Shown: positions 6,765 through 13,841 of the stretch, in pieces
Position numbering within the stretch: the stretch's first letter is position 1
How the letters are laid out: every line of letters starts with the position of its first letter
Notes under the pieces: model-generated
Told to the model about the DNA's origin: nothing
The model's database searches: none
The model's input: the letters and a program-made list of their open reading frames with translations, nothing else
Made by a program: the position numbers and the translations under genes
Assembly (NCBI GenBank): GCA_009697495.1
Contig: SHUN01000014.1
Span: 1 to 15,358 of the forward strand
DNA: 15,358 nt
Source: Bryobacterales bacterium
Lineage (GTDB): Bacteria; Acidobacteriota; Terriglobia; Bryobacterales; Bryobacteraceae
Direction: 5' to 3'

Positions 6765-8156
6765 TTACGCCTTAGATTCCGCGGGCTTCGGGGCCAGGAA
6801 TATTTTGTAAACGACCGCGCCTAACGCCACGGTTGCCAACGCCGTCATCGAGACCGACGGGCGCAACAACAAACCCGACACAGCCACCCACGCGCCGCAG
6901 ACGAGGAAGAACACAGGCAGGAGCGGCCATGCAAAGCTCACCACCGGAAGCGTGCGCCACCCCGGCCGCTTTCGGAGTACGAAAAGCGAAGCCACCGCCA
7001 ACGCCGCGAACGCGTTTAACAGGAACCCGACGTAGAACATCAGATCGCGGAACGGCGTCAGGCACATGAAGACCGCGCACACGCCTTGCATCGCAATCGA
7101 GGCCACCGGCGTGCGCCACTTCTCGTGCACATGCGCGGCGGCGGGGAAGAAGGCCCGATTCTTGGCCATCGCGTAATAGACCCGCGGCCCGATCGTCACC
7201 AGCGCATTGACAGATGCCAACAAACCAGCCGCCATCAGCACGCTGAACAAGGAAGCGCCATCCACGCCGAAAAGCCGTTCCGACGCCTGCGAGCCGACGC
7301 GCAAGACGCCTTTCATCTGTTCCAGCGGCGTCGCGTAGATATAGAGCAGGTTCAACAGTCCATACAGAATGGCCACAAAAACGGTGCCAAGCGTCAGCGC
7401 CCGAGGCAGCGTCTTCTCCGGCTCCCGGAGTTCTTCAGCCACATAGGTCGCCGCGTTCCAGCCGGAATAAGCGACGAAAATGAATATGAGGCTGGTGGCG
7501 AACTGCTCCCAAATGGGGGCGGTGGAAGTGCGCACGGCATGCTGCGAAAAATTCGACCAATCGCCCTTTCCCACCGTGAAGCCCAACACGAGGAACCCGG
7601 CCAAAACGGCCAATTTCAAGGCCGAGAGCACGTTCTGCACGCTGCTCACGAACTGAATGCCGAAGAAGTTGACCACCGTGAAAACCGCAATCAAAGCGCT
7701 CGCCGCCAGTTGTGCCGGGCCAATCTCCAGCGGTCCGACAGACATCGTATTGGTCGATTTCAAGATCGGAAAAACGTAGCTCAAATACTCCGAGAACGCC
7801 AGCGCGGCCAGGGCCACCGGCGCCGAGAAGCCGGCAAAAAACGACACCCAGCCGTCCATGAACCCCCAAGTCGGGCCATAGGCTTCGGTGAGGTAGACAT
7901 ACTCGCCTCCGGAACTGGGAAAGTTGATCCCCAGCTCGGAATAACAGAGCGCGCCGGCGAGCGCGATCAACGCGCCGACGCCCCAAATGGCGATCACCAG
8001 CCACGGGTCGCCCAGGTCGCCGGCGAGGAAGCCGGTGGTAGTGAAAATGCCGGTTCCAATCATGTTGGAAAAAACCAGCGCCGTGGCGCTCAGCAGGCCG
8101 ATCTGACGGAGCAGTCCCTTTGCCGGCGTGGAAAACGATTGGGTGGAAGAAGCCAT
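6765..8156 (-). CDS. APC-family amino acid permease (12-TM)
   Basis: Inner-membrane secondary transporter of the amino acid-polyamine-organocation superfamily (AA_permease_2 type). It probably moves amino acids by proton symport or exchange; the substrate cannot be read from the sequence. The 463 residues match the family's usual length. The first membrane segment carries the characteristic NMIGTGIF (31-38), whose unwound Gly-rich turn binds the amino acid backbone in known structures. LCYSELGINFPSSGGEYVYL (70-89) follows, which matches the second and third membrane region of APC proteins. About twelve hydrophobic segments are visible in all. The N-terminus (MASSTQSFSTPAKGLLRQIG) is cytoplasmic in style. 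ATG 8156 has only a poor ribosome site. It lies 40 bases downstream of a glycosyltransferase gene, with no terminator between, so co-transcription is possible. The opposite strand has long open frames that are shadows. Confidence 0.88.
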   Translation of the reverse strand: MASSTQSFSTPAKGLLRQIGLLSATALVFSNMIGTGIFTTTGFLAGDLGDPWLVIAIWGVGALIALAGALCYSELGINFPSSGGEYVYLTEAYGPTWGFMDGWVSFFAGFSAPVALAALAFSEYLSYVFPILKSTNTMSVGPLEIGPAQLAASALIAVFTVVNFFGIQFVSSVQNVLSALKLAVLAGFLVLGFTVGKGDWSNFSQHAVRTSTAPIWEQFATSLIFIFVAYSGWNAATYVAEELREPEKTLPRALTLGTVFVAILYGLLNLLYIYATPLEQMKGVLRVGSQASERLFGVDGASLFSVLMAAGLLASVNALVTIGPRVYYAMAKNRAFFPAAAHVHEKWRTPVASIAMQGVCAVFMCLTPFRDLMFYVGFLLNAFAALAVASLFVLRKRPGWRTLPVVSFAWPLLPVFFLVCGAWVAVSGLLLRPSVSMTALATVALGAVVYKIFLAPKPAESKA

Positions 8157-8196
8157 GAAGTCGCGTTGTGTCTATCCTAGCGGAGTTGCCGGCGGA

Positions 8197-9396
8197 TTAG
8201 TGCAACAGCGGAGGACGGGGCGCGGAATCATGGCGCGGAACCTGGTCGTAAATCTGCCAAACATCGGAGCAAACGGAGTCCCAACTGGTGCGGCAGGCGG
8301 ACTCCCGCGCCTCCCGGCGCAGGCTTGGCAGCCTTGTCGGATTCTCCAGCAGTTGCACAACGCTGCGGATGAAATGGGCGTCGGAGCGGGCGATGTAGCC
8401 ATTCACTCCCGATTCAATCAGGTAGCGCGGACCGCCCTGATCCCGCACGACAGCCGGCACGCCGCACGCCAGCGCCTCCTGGACAGCCGATCCATATGTG
8501 TCGGTGCAGGAGGGATAGACGAACAGATCCATGCTGGCATAGGCCTCGGCCAGCGGTTCGCCATCCAGGAAGCCGGTGAACTCGGCGCGACGCAGACGGC
8601 GGGTCAGGTAACTCCGCTCAAAGCCGTCGCCCACAATCAGGAAGCGGTGATTCCCGGCCGGCAACTGCTTCTGCAGATCCACCAGCAGACGCACGTTCTT
8701 TTCGGGCTGCAGGCGCCCGGCGAAACCCAACGTGAACGCCCCGTCCTGCCGGAAGCGTTTGGCCGGATGGAACAATTCGGTGTCGACGCCGCGGGGCATC
8801 AGATGGACCGGCTTGCCGGTCCTCTCGCTCAGCATCCCCACCAGGTCCGGGTTGGGCGCGAACAGAGCGGAAGCGAGTTTATAGAACAGCGCCACGCCTT
8901 CCAGGGCGCCGCGCTCGGTGAGCAGTGTGACGAAATCGGTGTAGGCTTTCGGCAGAAAGCTGAACAACGGATGGTCAAGGATAATTTGCAGACGATGGGA
9001 CGCCAGCTCGTGTAAGTTGTTGTGCCAACTGGCTAGCAGCGGGATGTTGAAATGATAGGCGAAATAGACGCCCATCAGCCCGATATCGCCGGGGCCGGTG
9101 ACGTGAATCACATCCGGTTTGAAGCGGCGCAGGGCGTTCCGGACGCGCAGCAGATGACGCCCCAGCAACGGATCGAACGAGAGATCCTTATCCACTGGAA
9201 TCGAGGTCGAGCCACGGCGAAGCTCCAGTCCCGCTGTGGGCGCGTCACCGGTATACTTAGTCACTTCCCCGCCCCGGATACATAGGAACGGCATCCCGGT
9301 CCGGCGGGCGTAGGAGTCGAGTTCCCTGCTGGTGCGCGCCATCCCGTTCACTTCGTGAAAGGAATCGGCAAAATAGGCTACACGTACGGCTGGCAC
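8197..9396 (-). CDS. GT4-family glycosyltransferase (mannosyltransferase-like)
   Basis: Cytoplasmic GT-B-fold glycosyltransferase that transfers a sugar from a nucleotide donor. Acceptor and sugar are unknown. The 399-residue product opens with a Rossmann strand (VRVAYFADSFHEVNGMARTS), typical of the N-terminal acceptor domain of GT4 enzymes. FKPDVIHVTGPGDIG (92-106) and ASWHNNLHE (122-130) follow. The donor half has PRGVDTELF (201-209), AGRLQPEKN (226-234) and a catalytic-region motif CTDTYGSAVQEALACGVPAVV (297-317). There the usual EX7E is DX7E (D299, E307), as in the 'TDTFG' subgroup of bacterial mannosyl- and glucosyltransferases acting on lipids. The start is GTG 9396, with GGAG six bases upstream. 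An overlapping ATG two bases upstream is in the wrong frame. It lies 45 bases after the HEAT-repeat gene and 40 bases before the permease gene. Confidence 0.88.
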   Translation of the reverse strand: MPAVRVAYFADSFHEVNGMARTSRELDSYARRTGMPFLCIRGGEVTKYTGDAPTAGLELRRGSTSIPVDKDLSFDPLLGRHLLRVRNALRRFKPDVIHVTGPGDIGLMGVYFAYHFNIPLLASWHNNLHELASHRLQIILDHPLFSFLPKAYTDFVTLLTERGALEGVALFYKLASALFAPNPDLVGMLSERTGKPVHLMPRGVDTELFHPAKRFRQDGAFTLGFAGRLQPEKNVRLLVDLQKQLPAGNHRFLIVGDGFERSYLTRRLRRAEFTGFLDGEPLAEAYASMDLFVYPSCTDTYGSAVQEALACGVPAVVRDQGGPRYLIESGVNGYIARSDAHFIRSVVQLLENPTRLPSLRREARESACRTSWDSVCSDVWQIYDQVPRHDSAPRPPLLH

Positions 9397-9441
9397 ATTG
9401 AACTCCGCGCCTGTGAAGGCGCCGCCATTATTATAAAGGTT

Positions 9442-10848
9442 TCATCCGTGCTTGTGGGGGTGGAAAACCGGTTCGAGGCCGTTCATGGACAGGCGCTGGT
9501 CGATGGCCGCTTCCACGATCTCCACTTCTTCGGCGTCTAAGCCGCCGGCGAGGTCGAAAATCTTCTTGTAAAGCCCCTTGGCGCGCCCGCGGCTCACTTC
9601 CCCCGGGCAACTGAGCGCATAGGCGAACAGGGCATGTTCCCGAGCGTCGGGATCCTCGAAGAGTTTTTCCAACTTCCCGGCCGCGTGGCCCACGCCCAGG
9701 TAGCCGGTGCCCCAAATCGCTTGGCGCTGCACTTCCCTGTCCTCGTCTTCCAGGTGGGGGGTAAAGAATTCGGAGAAGCGCTTATCGAGGCTGTGCCACA
9801 TGGCCTTTAGGGCCAGCGCGCGCGTCTGGGGATCCTGATACAACTCCTCCAGCCCGGCAACCAACTCCTCAGTGATCACGCCTTCGGCCAACGCGCAGGC
9901 GGCGCCGGCTCGCTCCAGCGCGGGCGCTTCGGTATCGGCGAATTTATCTTCCAGCTTCGCCCGGATTTCAGGGTCCTCAATCACTGCAGCGAGGGACTGC
10001 CAGGCCTGCGCGCGCACGGTGACGTCGGGGTCCGATTCGGCCAGCGCGACGACCTTGGCCAGGTCATCGGCGTCCAACTCCTCATTGCCCAGACTTTCCA
10101 CGGCGTGGCGGCGAATTTCGGCGTCGGGGTGTTCCAGATAAGCGAGCATCTCCACGGGTTCCAGGAGGTCAAACACCGGCGAGGCGGTTTCCGGGAAGTA
10201 GGCGTAAATATCGAAGGGGGGCGGCGCATCGGGCACCGTCACGGCGCTCAACTGGTCGAGGGCAAACTCTAATTCATGTTTGTCGTGGGCATACGATTCG
10301 GACTCGGCGTCGAGGGTGGCGATGCGCGCCTCCAACGGCGCCCGGAATGACTCCTTGCCGTAGAGACTGATATTGATCGCGGCGTCGGCGGGGTCCAAGG
10401 CCAGCCGGGCCTCCAGCAGCGCTTCGATGCGTGGATCGTCAACGCGCAACCCGGCCAGCAGGAATTCGACATTCGATTGCGCCTCCGGCTCGGCGTCGGC
10501 ATGCAACGCGAGCAACGGATCGATGGCGGCCGCGCCGAGTTCGGCCAACGCCTCGTAGATATCGCTCGGGTCGTTGTCATCGGCGTCATGGAGCAGATCG
10601 ATATAGACCTGTATCCCGGCGGTCGAACGCAGGGCGCGGAGGAGATGAAAGATCTCCGCGCTCAAATCGATCCGCACCTCTTCATCCATATCCATGTAGA
10701 AGGCGATCAGGGCTTGCGCCGTCTCCTCCGGATCACGCGCCAGGATGGCGGCGACCCAGGCGTGGTCCGTGCCAATACGGCCCAGCGAGGCTTCTGAGAG
10801 AAGCTCGTCGAGTGTCGTTTCGGCGTAGCGATCCGGAGTGAGTAACAT
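9442..10848 (-). CDS. Acidic HEAT-repeat protein of unknown function
   Basis: A 468-residue, strongly acidic, almost entirely helical protein without signal peptide or membrane segments, so probably cytoplasmic. Its clearest helical-pair units are at about 235-255 (LEHPDAEIRRHAVESLGN), 264-290 (VVALAESDPDVTVRAQAWQSLA) and 363-386 (PHLEDEDREVQRQAIWGTGYLG). These are HEAT-type repeats with the usual D/P-D-xx-V/I-R-xx-A pattern. Weaker copies occupy 90-150 and 300-400. Such solenoids act as protein-protein scaffolds; no catalytic motif is visible. The C-terminus ends in a histidine-containing VFHPHKHG, which might bind metal, but this is speculation. ATG 10848 is preceded by AAAAGGAA at good spacing. 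Upstream is a REP-like doublet rather than another gene's end, so it probably has its own promoter. I do not recognise an orthologue with known function. Confidence 0.8.
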   Translation of the reverse strand: MLLTPDRYAETTLDELLSEASLGRIGTDHAWVAAILARDPEETAQALIAFYMDMDEEVRIDLSAEIFHLLRALRSTAGIQVYIDLLHDADDNDPSDIYEALAELGAAAIDPLLALHADAEPEAQSNVEFLLAGLRVDDPRIEALLEARLALDPADAAINISLYGKESFRAPLEARIATLDAESESYAHDKHELEFALDQLSAVTVPDAPPPFDIYAYFPETASPVFDLLEPVEMLAYLEHPDAEIRRHAVESLGNEELDADDLAKVVALAESDPDVTVRAQAWQSLAAVIEDPEIRAKLEDKFADTEAPALERAGAACALAEGVITEELVAGLEELYQDPQTRALALKAMWHSLDKRFSEFFTPHLEDEDREVQRQAIWGTGYLGVGHAAGKLEKLFEDPDAREHALFAYALSCPGEVSRGRAKGLYKKIFDLAGGLDAEEVEIVEAAIDQRLSMNGLEPVFHPHKHG

Positions 10849-10910
10849 GGGTGTTCCTTTTGTTAGTTGGTGTTAGTGGCTATCGGAGAATAATGTTGCC
10901 ATCCGGCTGG

Positions 10911-10987
10911 ACCGCTTGCTGACGCGCGCGGCTCGGTAACGGCACGGATCGGTAACGACTTCCGAGCCGCGACCGTGAGGGAGCGGT
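10911..10987. repeat. REP/BIME-like inverted doublet in the SDR-HEAT gap
   Basis: Two 26-base arms, 10911-10936 (starting ACCGCTTGCT) and 10962-10987 (ending GAGGGAGCGGT), are inverted copies of each other with 21 of 26 positions matching. The inner nine bases (GCGGCTCGG / CCGAGCCGC) pair perfectly. The 25-base spacer region contains a direct repeat TCGGTAACG (10933-10941 and 10949-10957). The right arm alone can also fold (CCGC...GCGG, ACCG...CGGT). No T-run follows on either side, so a simple intrinsic terminator is unlikely. The structure looks like a pair of REP elements in opposite orientation. It fills the 165-base gap between two minus-strand genes. Confidence 0.65.
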
Positions 10988-11013
10988 TGAAGATGTTGCT
11001 TCACGACAAGCCC

Positions 11014-11757
11014 TTAGTAAGTGCTGCGGCCGCCGGAGGCGTCGTAAGTCTGGGCCGTGACAAAGCTGCAATCGGGGCTGGCGAGAAAGTGAACGACGGC
11101 GGCGATTTCTTCCGGCTCGCCGGTGCGGCGCATGGGAATTTTATCGGTCATGTACTTAACCTGCTCCGGCGTCAACTGGTCCAACATCGGCGTGCGCACG
11201 ACGGCCGGGGCCACGGCGTTCACGCAAATCCCGTCGGTGGCCACTTCTTTCCCGAGCGATTTCGTGAAGCCGATGACGGCCGCCTTTGTCGCCGAGTAAG
11301 CGGTCATGTTCGGATTCCCGTCCTTGCCGGCCACGGAGGCGATGGAGACAATGCGGCCGTATTTGTTCTCGCGCATGTGGCCGATGACGGCTTTGCAGCC
11401 GTTCCAGACGCCGTCCATGTTGACGCGAATGCAGTTGGTCCAATCGCTGTAATCCTGCTCCCAGAGCGGGGCGGCTTTGCCGGCGACGCCGGCATTATTC
11501 ACCAAAATATGAATGCGCCCGGTCTTGGCGATGACCGCAGCCCAGGCCGCTTCGACGGAATCCCAATCGGAAACGTCCACTTGCAGCGCAAACGCGCCAG
11601 GGATGGTCTGGGCCGCAGCTTCGGCGGACTCGCGGTTCCTGTCGGCAATGGCGACGGTGGCGCCGGCCGCGGCCAGGCGGCGCGAAATTGCCAGGCCGAT
11701 GCCGCTCGCTCCGCCAGTGACGATGGCGGTCTGCCCCGTCAGATCAAAGTAAGCCAT
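11014..11757 (-). CDS. Classical short-chain dehydrogenase/reductase (NAD(H)-preferring)
   Basis: Cytosolic oxidoreductase of the classical SDR family, 247 residues, the usual length. The cofactor motif TGGASGIG is at 14-21 and NNAG at 87-90. The catalytic residues are N113, S141, Y154 and K158 (YSATK). An aspartate at the end of strand 2 (D39 in IADRN) suggests a preference for NAD(H) over NADP(H). The C-terminus ends DASGGRSTY, as in a group of SDRs annotated as FabG-like or sugar/polyol dehydrogenases, so the substrate is open; it is probably not the fatty-acid-synthesis FabG. ATG 11757 is well supported by GGAG seven bases upstream. It lies downstream of the rplI operon, but an intrinsic terminator separates them, so it probably has its own promoter. 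None is clearly seen in the ~30 bases between terminator and start. Confidence 0.9.
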   Translation of the reverse strand: MAYFDLTGQTAIVTGGASGIGLAISRRLAAAGATVAIADRNRESAEAAAQTIPGAFALQVDVSDWDSVEAAWAAVIAKTGRIHILVNNAGVAGKAAPLWEQDYSDWTNCIRVNMDGVWNGCKAVIGHMRENKYGRIVSIASVAGKDGNPNMTAYSATKAAVIGFTKSLGKEVATDGICVNAVAPAVVRTPMLDQLTPEQVKYMTDKIPMRRTGEPEEIAAVVHFLASPDCSFVTAQTYDASGGRSTY

Positions 11758-11787
11758 AAGTTATCTCCAATGAGTAAGTCAGTGTGA

Positions 11788-11825
11788 CAAAACGGCCCGC
11801 CCGCGGGATGCGCGAGGCGGGCCGT
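11788..11825 (-). terminator. Intrinsic terminator of the prs-rplY-pth-rpsF-rpsR-rplI operon
   Basis: On the minus strand, 24 bases after the rplI stop, ACGGCCCGCC (11825-11816) pairs perfectly with GGCGGGCCGT (11801-11792). Inside it CGCG/CGCG extends the stem around a CATCC loop with one bulged base. TTTTG follows directly (11792-11788). Strong GC stem plus T-run is a typical rho-independent terminator, and it works only in the minus direction. Confidence 0.9.
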
Positions 11826-11849
11826 CGAAATGAGCATCGCTTCCGGAAG

Positions 11850-12296
11850 TTAGCCTTCCTTAACGACGTTGACCTTGATATCGACCGACACCTCGCGATG
11901 CAAACGGATGGTGACCGTGTGCTCGCCGAGTTGTTTGATCGGATCGTGAAGAATGATCTTCTTTTTGTCGATGTGGAACTTCTTCTCTTCCAGTCTGGCG
12001 ACAATATCGGCGCTGGTGACAGAGCCGAAGAGCTGATCGTTCTCGCCCGCTTTTTGAGCGATTGTGATTTCGACCGGTGCCAGCAGTTTGGCCAGTTCCG
12101 ACGCCTCGGAAGCTTCCTTGGCTTCGCGGCGGAGGGCGGCCTGGCGTTCCTGTTCGACAATTTTCTTGTTGGCGTCCGTGGCGGCGACCGCAAGCCGTTT
12201 CGGCAGCAAAAAATTACGCGCAAAACCCGGGGCGACATTGACCATTTGGCCGCGCAAACCGAGTTTTTCGATGTCTTCTCTTAAGATGACTTCCAT
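11850..12296 (-). CDS. rplI: 50S ribosomal protein bL9
   Basis: Large-subunit ribosomal protein that binds 23S rRNA near the base of the L1 stalk and projects from the ribosome. The 148-residue product has the N-terminal rRNA-binding domain (1-50) with the complete bL9 signature, GLRGQMVNVAPGFARNFLLP, starting at residue 13. A long charged connecting helix (about 42-75) and a C-terminal domain (about 78-148, with GSVTSADI and ending VNVVKEG) follow. ATG 12296 has GAGGAG eight bases upstream. It is the last gene of its operon, 31 bases after rpsR, and is followed by the terminator at 11788-11825. Confidence 0.97.
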   Translation of the reverse strand: MEVILREDIEKLGLRGQMVNVAPGFARNFLLPKRLAVAATDANKKIVEQERQAALRREAKEASEASELAKLLAPVEITIAQKAGENDQLFGSVTSADIVARLEEKKFHIDKKKIILHDPIKQLGEHTVTIRLHREVSVDIKVNVVKEG

Positions 12297-12327
12297 GATG
12301 GACTCCTCGAATTCCGGATGGGCAGTA

Positions 12328-12630
12328 CTAAGCCGCCGTTGAGAATGGCAGCAATGCGATATTCCGGGCCTGTTTGATAGCCCCGGTCAGCAGCCGCTGG
12401 TGAATGGTGCAAACGCCGGAAATCCGGCGCGGCGTGATCTTGCCTTTTTCAGAAATGAAGGCGTTCAGAAACTTCGTTTCCTTATAGTCGATGTAGTCGA
12501 TCTTCTCGACGCAGAAACGACAGACTTTCTTGCGGCGGAAAAACTGTTTTTTGCCGCCGGCCAGGGCCTTATCCCCACCCGTGGGGCGCTGCGAGGCAGC
12601 GATCGGACGACCACCTTTGGTCTCAGCCAT
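12328..12630 (-). CDS. rpsR: 30S ribosomal protein bS18
   Basis: Small-subunit ribosomal protein that pairs with bS6 on the central domain of 16S rRNA. The 100-residue product has the conserved core [28 protein letters not shown] and PRRISGVC...HQRLL, then ARNIALLPF. Cysteines at 37 and 40 (CRFC) with C74 and H77 (CTIH) make a possible zinc-binding set, the 'C+' type of this protein. The N-terminus is a ~28-residue basic, Gly-rich extension, longer than in E. coli. ATG 12630 is preceded by AAAGGA. It follows rpsF by 27 bases; the ssb gene often found between them is absent. Confidence 0.97.
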   Translation of the reverse strand: MAETKGGRPIAASQRPTGGDKALAGGKKQFFRRKKVCRFCVEKIDYIDYKETKFLNAFISEKGKITPRRISGVCTIHQRLLTGAIKQARNIALLPFSTAA

Positions 12631-12657
12631 ATATATATCCTTTTTTGACCTTTCCTG

Positions 12658-13212
12658 TTAGTTCTCAGCGGCTTCAGGAGCTGCGGCGGTTTCGGGAGCT
12701 GCGGCGGTTTCGGGGGCTGCGGCGGTTTCGGCAGCGGGGGCGGCGGTTTCGGCGGCGGTTTCAGCGGTTGGCGATGGCACACCGGGAGCGGGAGCGCCCG
12801 GAACGGCACCGGTCGACGGAGGAGGCACGCCTGGCAATGCGCCTGGAACGGCGGGCGCGGTCATTTGCGGCTTGCGGGCGGCGCGCTTTTCGCGGCGTTT
12901 CTGGCGCTTGACGACGCGTTTCATGCGCTCGTCCATGCGCACGGTGATGAACTTCATTACCATGTCAACCACGCGGAGGCGGCGTTCCAATTCGCGTATG
13001 GCTGTGGCGCCGGCGGAAAAGGCAAGCAGGATATAAATGCCTTCCGTCTGGCGGTTGACGCGGTAGGCGAGCTTGCGCACGCCCCATTTGTCGGTTTTGT
13101 CAATTTTCCCGCCGCTGGCCGTGATGATGCCGGAGAGCTGCTCGAGCAGCGCGTCGACTTCCACATCGGTAGCGGCAGTGTTGACGATGAACAGTTGTTC
13201 GTAGGTTCTCAT
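12658..13212 (-). CDS. rpsF: 30S ribosomal protein bS6 with a long Ala/Pro-rich C-terminal tail
   Basis: Small-subunit ribosomal protein that forms a dimer with bS18 on 16S rRNA. Residues 1-100 are the normal ferredoxin-like bS6 domain (MRTYEQLFIV, WGVRKLAYRVNRQTEGIYIL, RRLRVVDMVMKFITVRMD). A basic linker follows (97-114, RVVKRQKRREKRAARK), then about 65 residues rich in Ala, Pro, Glu and Thr, ending in repeats of PETAAA. E. coli bS6 also has an acidic tail, but shorter and different. The DNA for the end consists of tandem 18-base units. ATG 13212 overlaps the pth stop (ATGA), with GAGGAA three to four bases upstream inside pth. This gives tight translational coupling. Confidence 0.96.
   Translation of the reverse strand: MRTYEQLFIVNTAATDVEVDALLEQLSGIITASGGKIDKTDKWGVRKLAYRVNRQTEGIYILLAFSAGATAIRELERRLRVVDMVMKFITVRMDERMKRVVKRQKRREKRAARKPQMTAPAVPGALPGVPPPSTGAVPGAPAPGVPSPTAETAAETAAPAAETAAAPETAAAPETAAAPEAAEN
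12677..12730 (-). repeat. Tandem 18-base coding repeat in the 3' end of rpsF
   Basis: Three head-to-tail units of GGAGCTGCGGCGGTTTCG (plus-strand sense) at 12677-12694, 12695-12712 and 12713-12730; the third differs by one base. Further partial GCGGCGGTTTCG copies run to about 12760. Each unit is in frame and encodes six residues of the PETAAA type, so gain or loss of units would change the bS6 tail length without a frameshift. Confidence 0.85.
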
Positions 13213-13835
13213 TGTTCCTCGTTTGCACCTTGGGCGCGACGATTGTGAATCGTCATGGCCTTTTCGACGCCTTCGGTGATGATGGTTTCGACGGCCTGGA
13301 GCGATTGCTCCAGGATCGATTCCAAGGTTTCCATTTGCGCTTTCCGGATTTTGGAGAGCACATAATCTTTCATTGGATGGCCGGTTTTTTGAAGTTCGGG
13401 ACGAATCCCTAACCGGACACGGATGAAATTTTCGTTACCAACGCTGCGAATGATGGAAGAGACGCCGTTATGACCACCGGCTGAACCCTTCAACCGGATT
13501 CGCAGCGAGCCCCAGTCGAAGGCCAATTCATCGTAGATGAGAATCAGCCTTTCGGGCGGGAGCATGTATTTTTGCAGGAGTGGCTGAATCGATCCGCCAC
13601 TCAAATTCATAAAGGTTTGCGGTTTGGCCAACAGTGCGGGCTGCCCGGCGACAACGCCGACGCCCACCAGGGCCTTGCACTCCGGCCGGGAGATGCGGAT
13701 ATTGGTCCGCGCCGCCAACCGTTCAATGGCCAGGAAGCCCAGATTGTGATAGGTCTGCTCATATTCCGGTCCCGGATTTCCGAGTCCGGCAATGAGCCAG
13801 GACGGCCCGCCGGCAATCTGCGCTTCCACAGCCAC
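13209..13835 (-). CDS. pth: Peptidyl-tRNA hydrolase
   Basis: Cytosolic enzyme that cleaves the ester bond of peptidyl-tRNAs released from stalled ribosomes, recycling tRNA. The 208-residue product has the family signature LIAGLGNPGPEY (14-25), the catalytic H30 in TYHNLGF, N20, N77 in FMNLSG, D102 in YDEL and H122/N123 in GGHNG, followed by RVRLGIRP. All residues known to matter in E. coli Pth are present; the usual 'HDELDL' is YDELAF here. The start is GTG 13835, six bases after the rplY stop. A second GTG at 13829 is possible, and the ribosome site is weak. The last codons carry the rpsF ribosome site and the TGA overlaps the rpsF ATG. Confidence 0.95.
   Translation of the reverse strand: MAVEAQIAGGPSWLIAGLGNPGPEYEQTYHNLGFLAIERLAARTNIRISRPECKALVGVGVVAGQPALLAKPQTFMNLSGGSIQPLLQKYMLPPERLILIYDELAFDWGSLRIRLKGSAGGHNGVSSIIRSVGNENFIRVRLGIRPELQKTGHPMKDYVLSKIRKAQMETLESILEQSLQAVETIITEGVEKAMTIHNRRAQGANEEQ
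13215..13220 (-). promoter_or_regulatory. Ribosome binding site of rpsF inside pth
   Basis: GAGGAA on the minus strand lies within the final Pth codons (Glu-Glu-Gln-stop), two bases before the rpsF ATG. With the ATGA overlap it indicates that bS6 translation depends on Pth translation. Confidence 0.65.
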
Positions 13836-13841
13836 TATTCA

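Noticed and set aside
7086..8180. 364-codon plus-strand open frame opposite the APC permease
   Set aside because: It is an exact antisense shadow of a clear 12-TM permease; its translation is rich in Gly, Arg, Gln, His and Glu, has no domain, and follows from the GC-rich codon use of the real gene.
8128..9015. 295-codon plus-strand open frame opposite the glycosyltransferase
   Set aside because: Antisense shadow of a gene with clear GT4 motifs; no recognisable domain or ribosome site of its own.
12677..12760. Short-period repeat as a CRISPR array or regulatory iterons
   Set aside because: The 18-base units are contiguous without spacers and lie in frame inside rpsF, encoding an Ala/Pro-rich tail.
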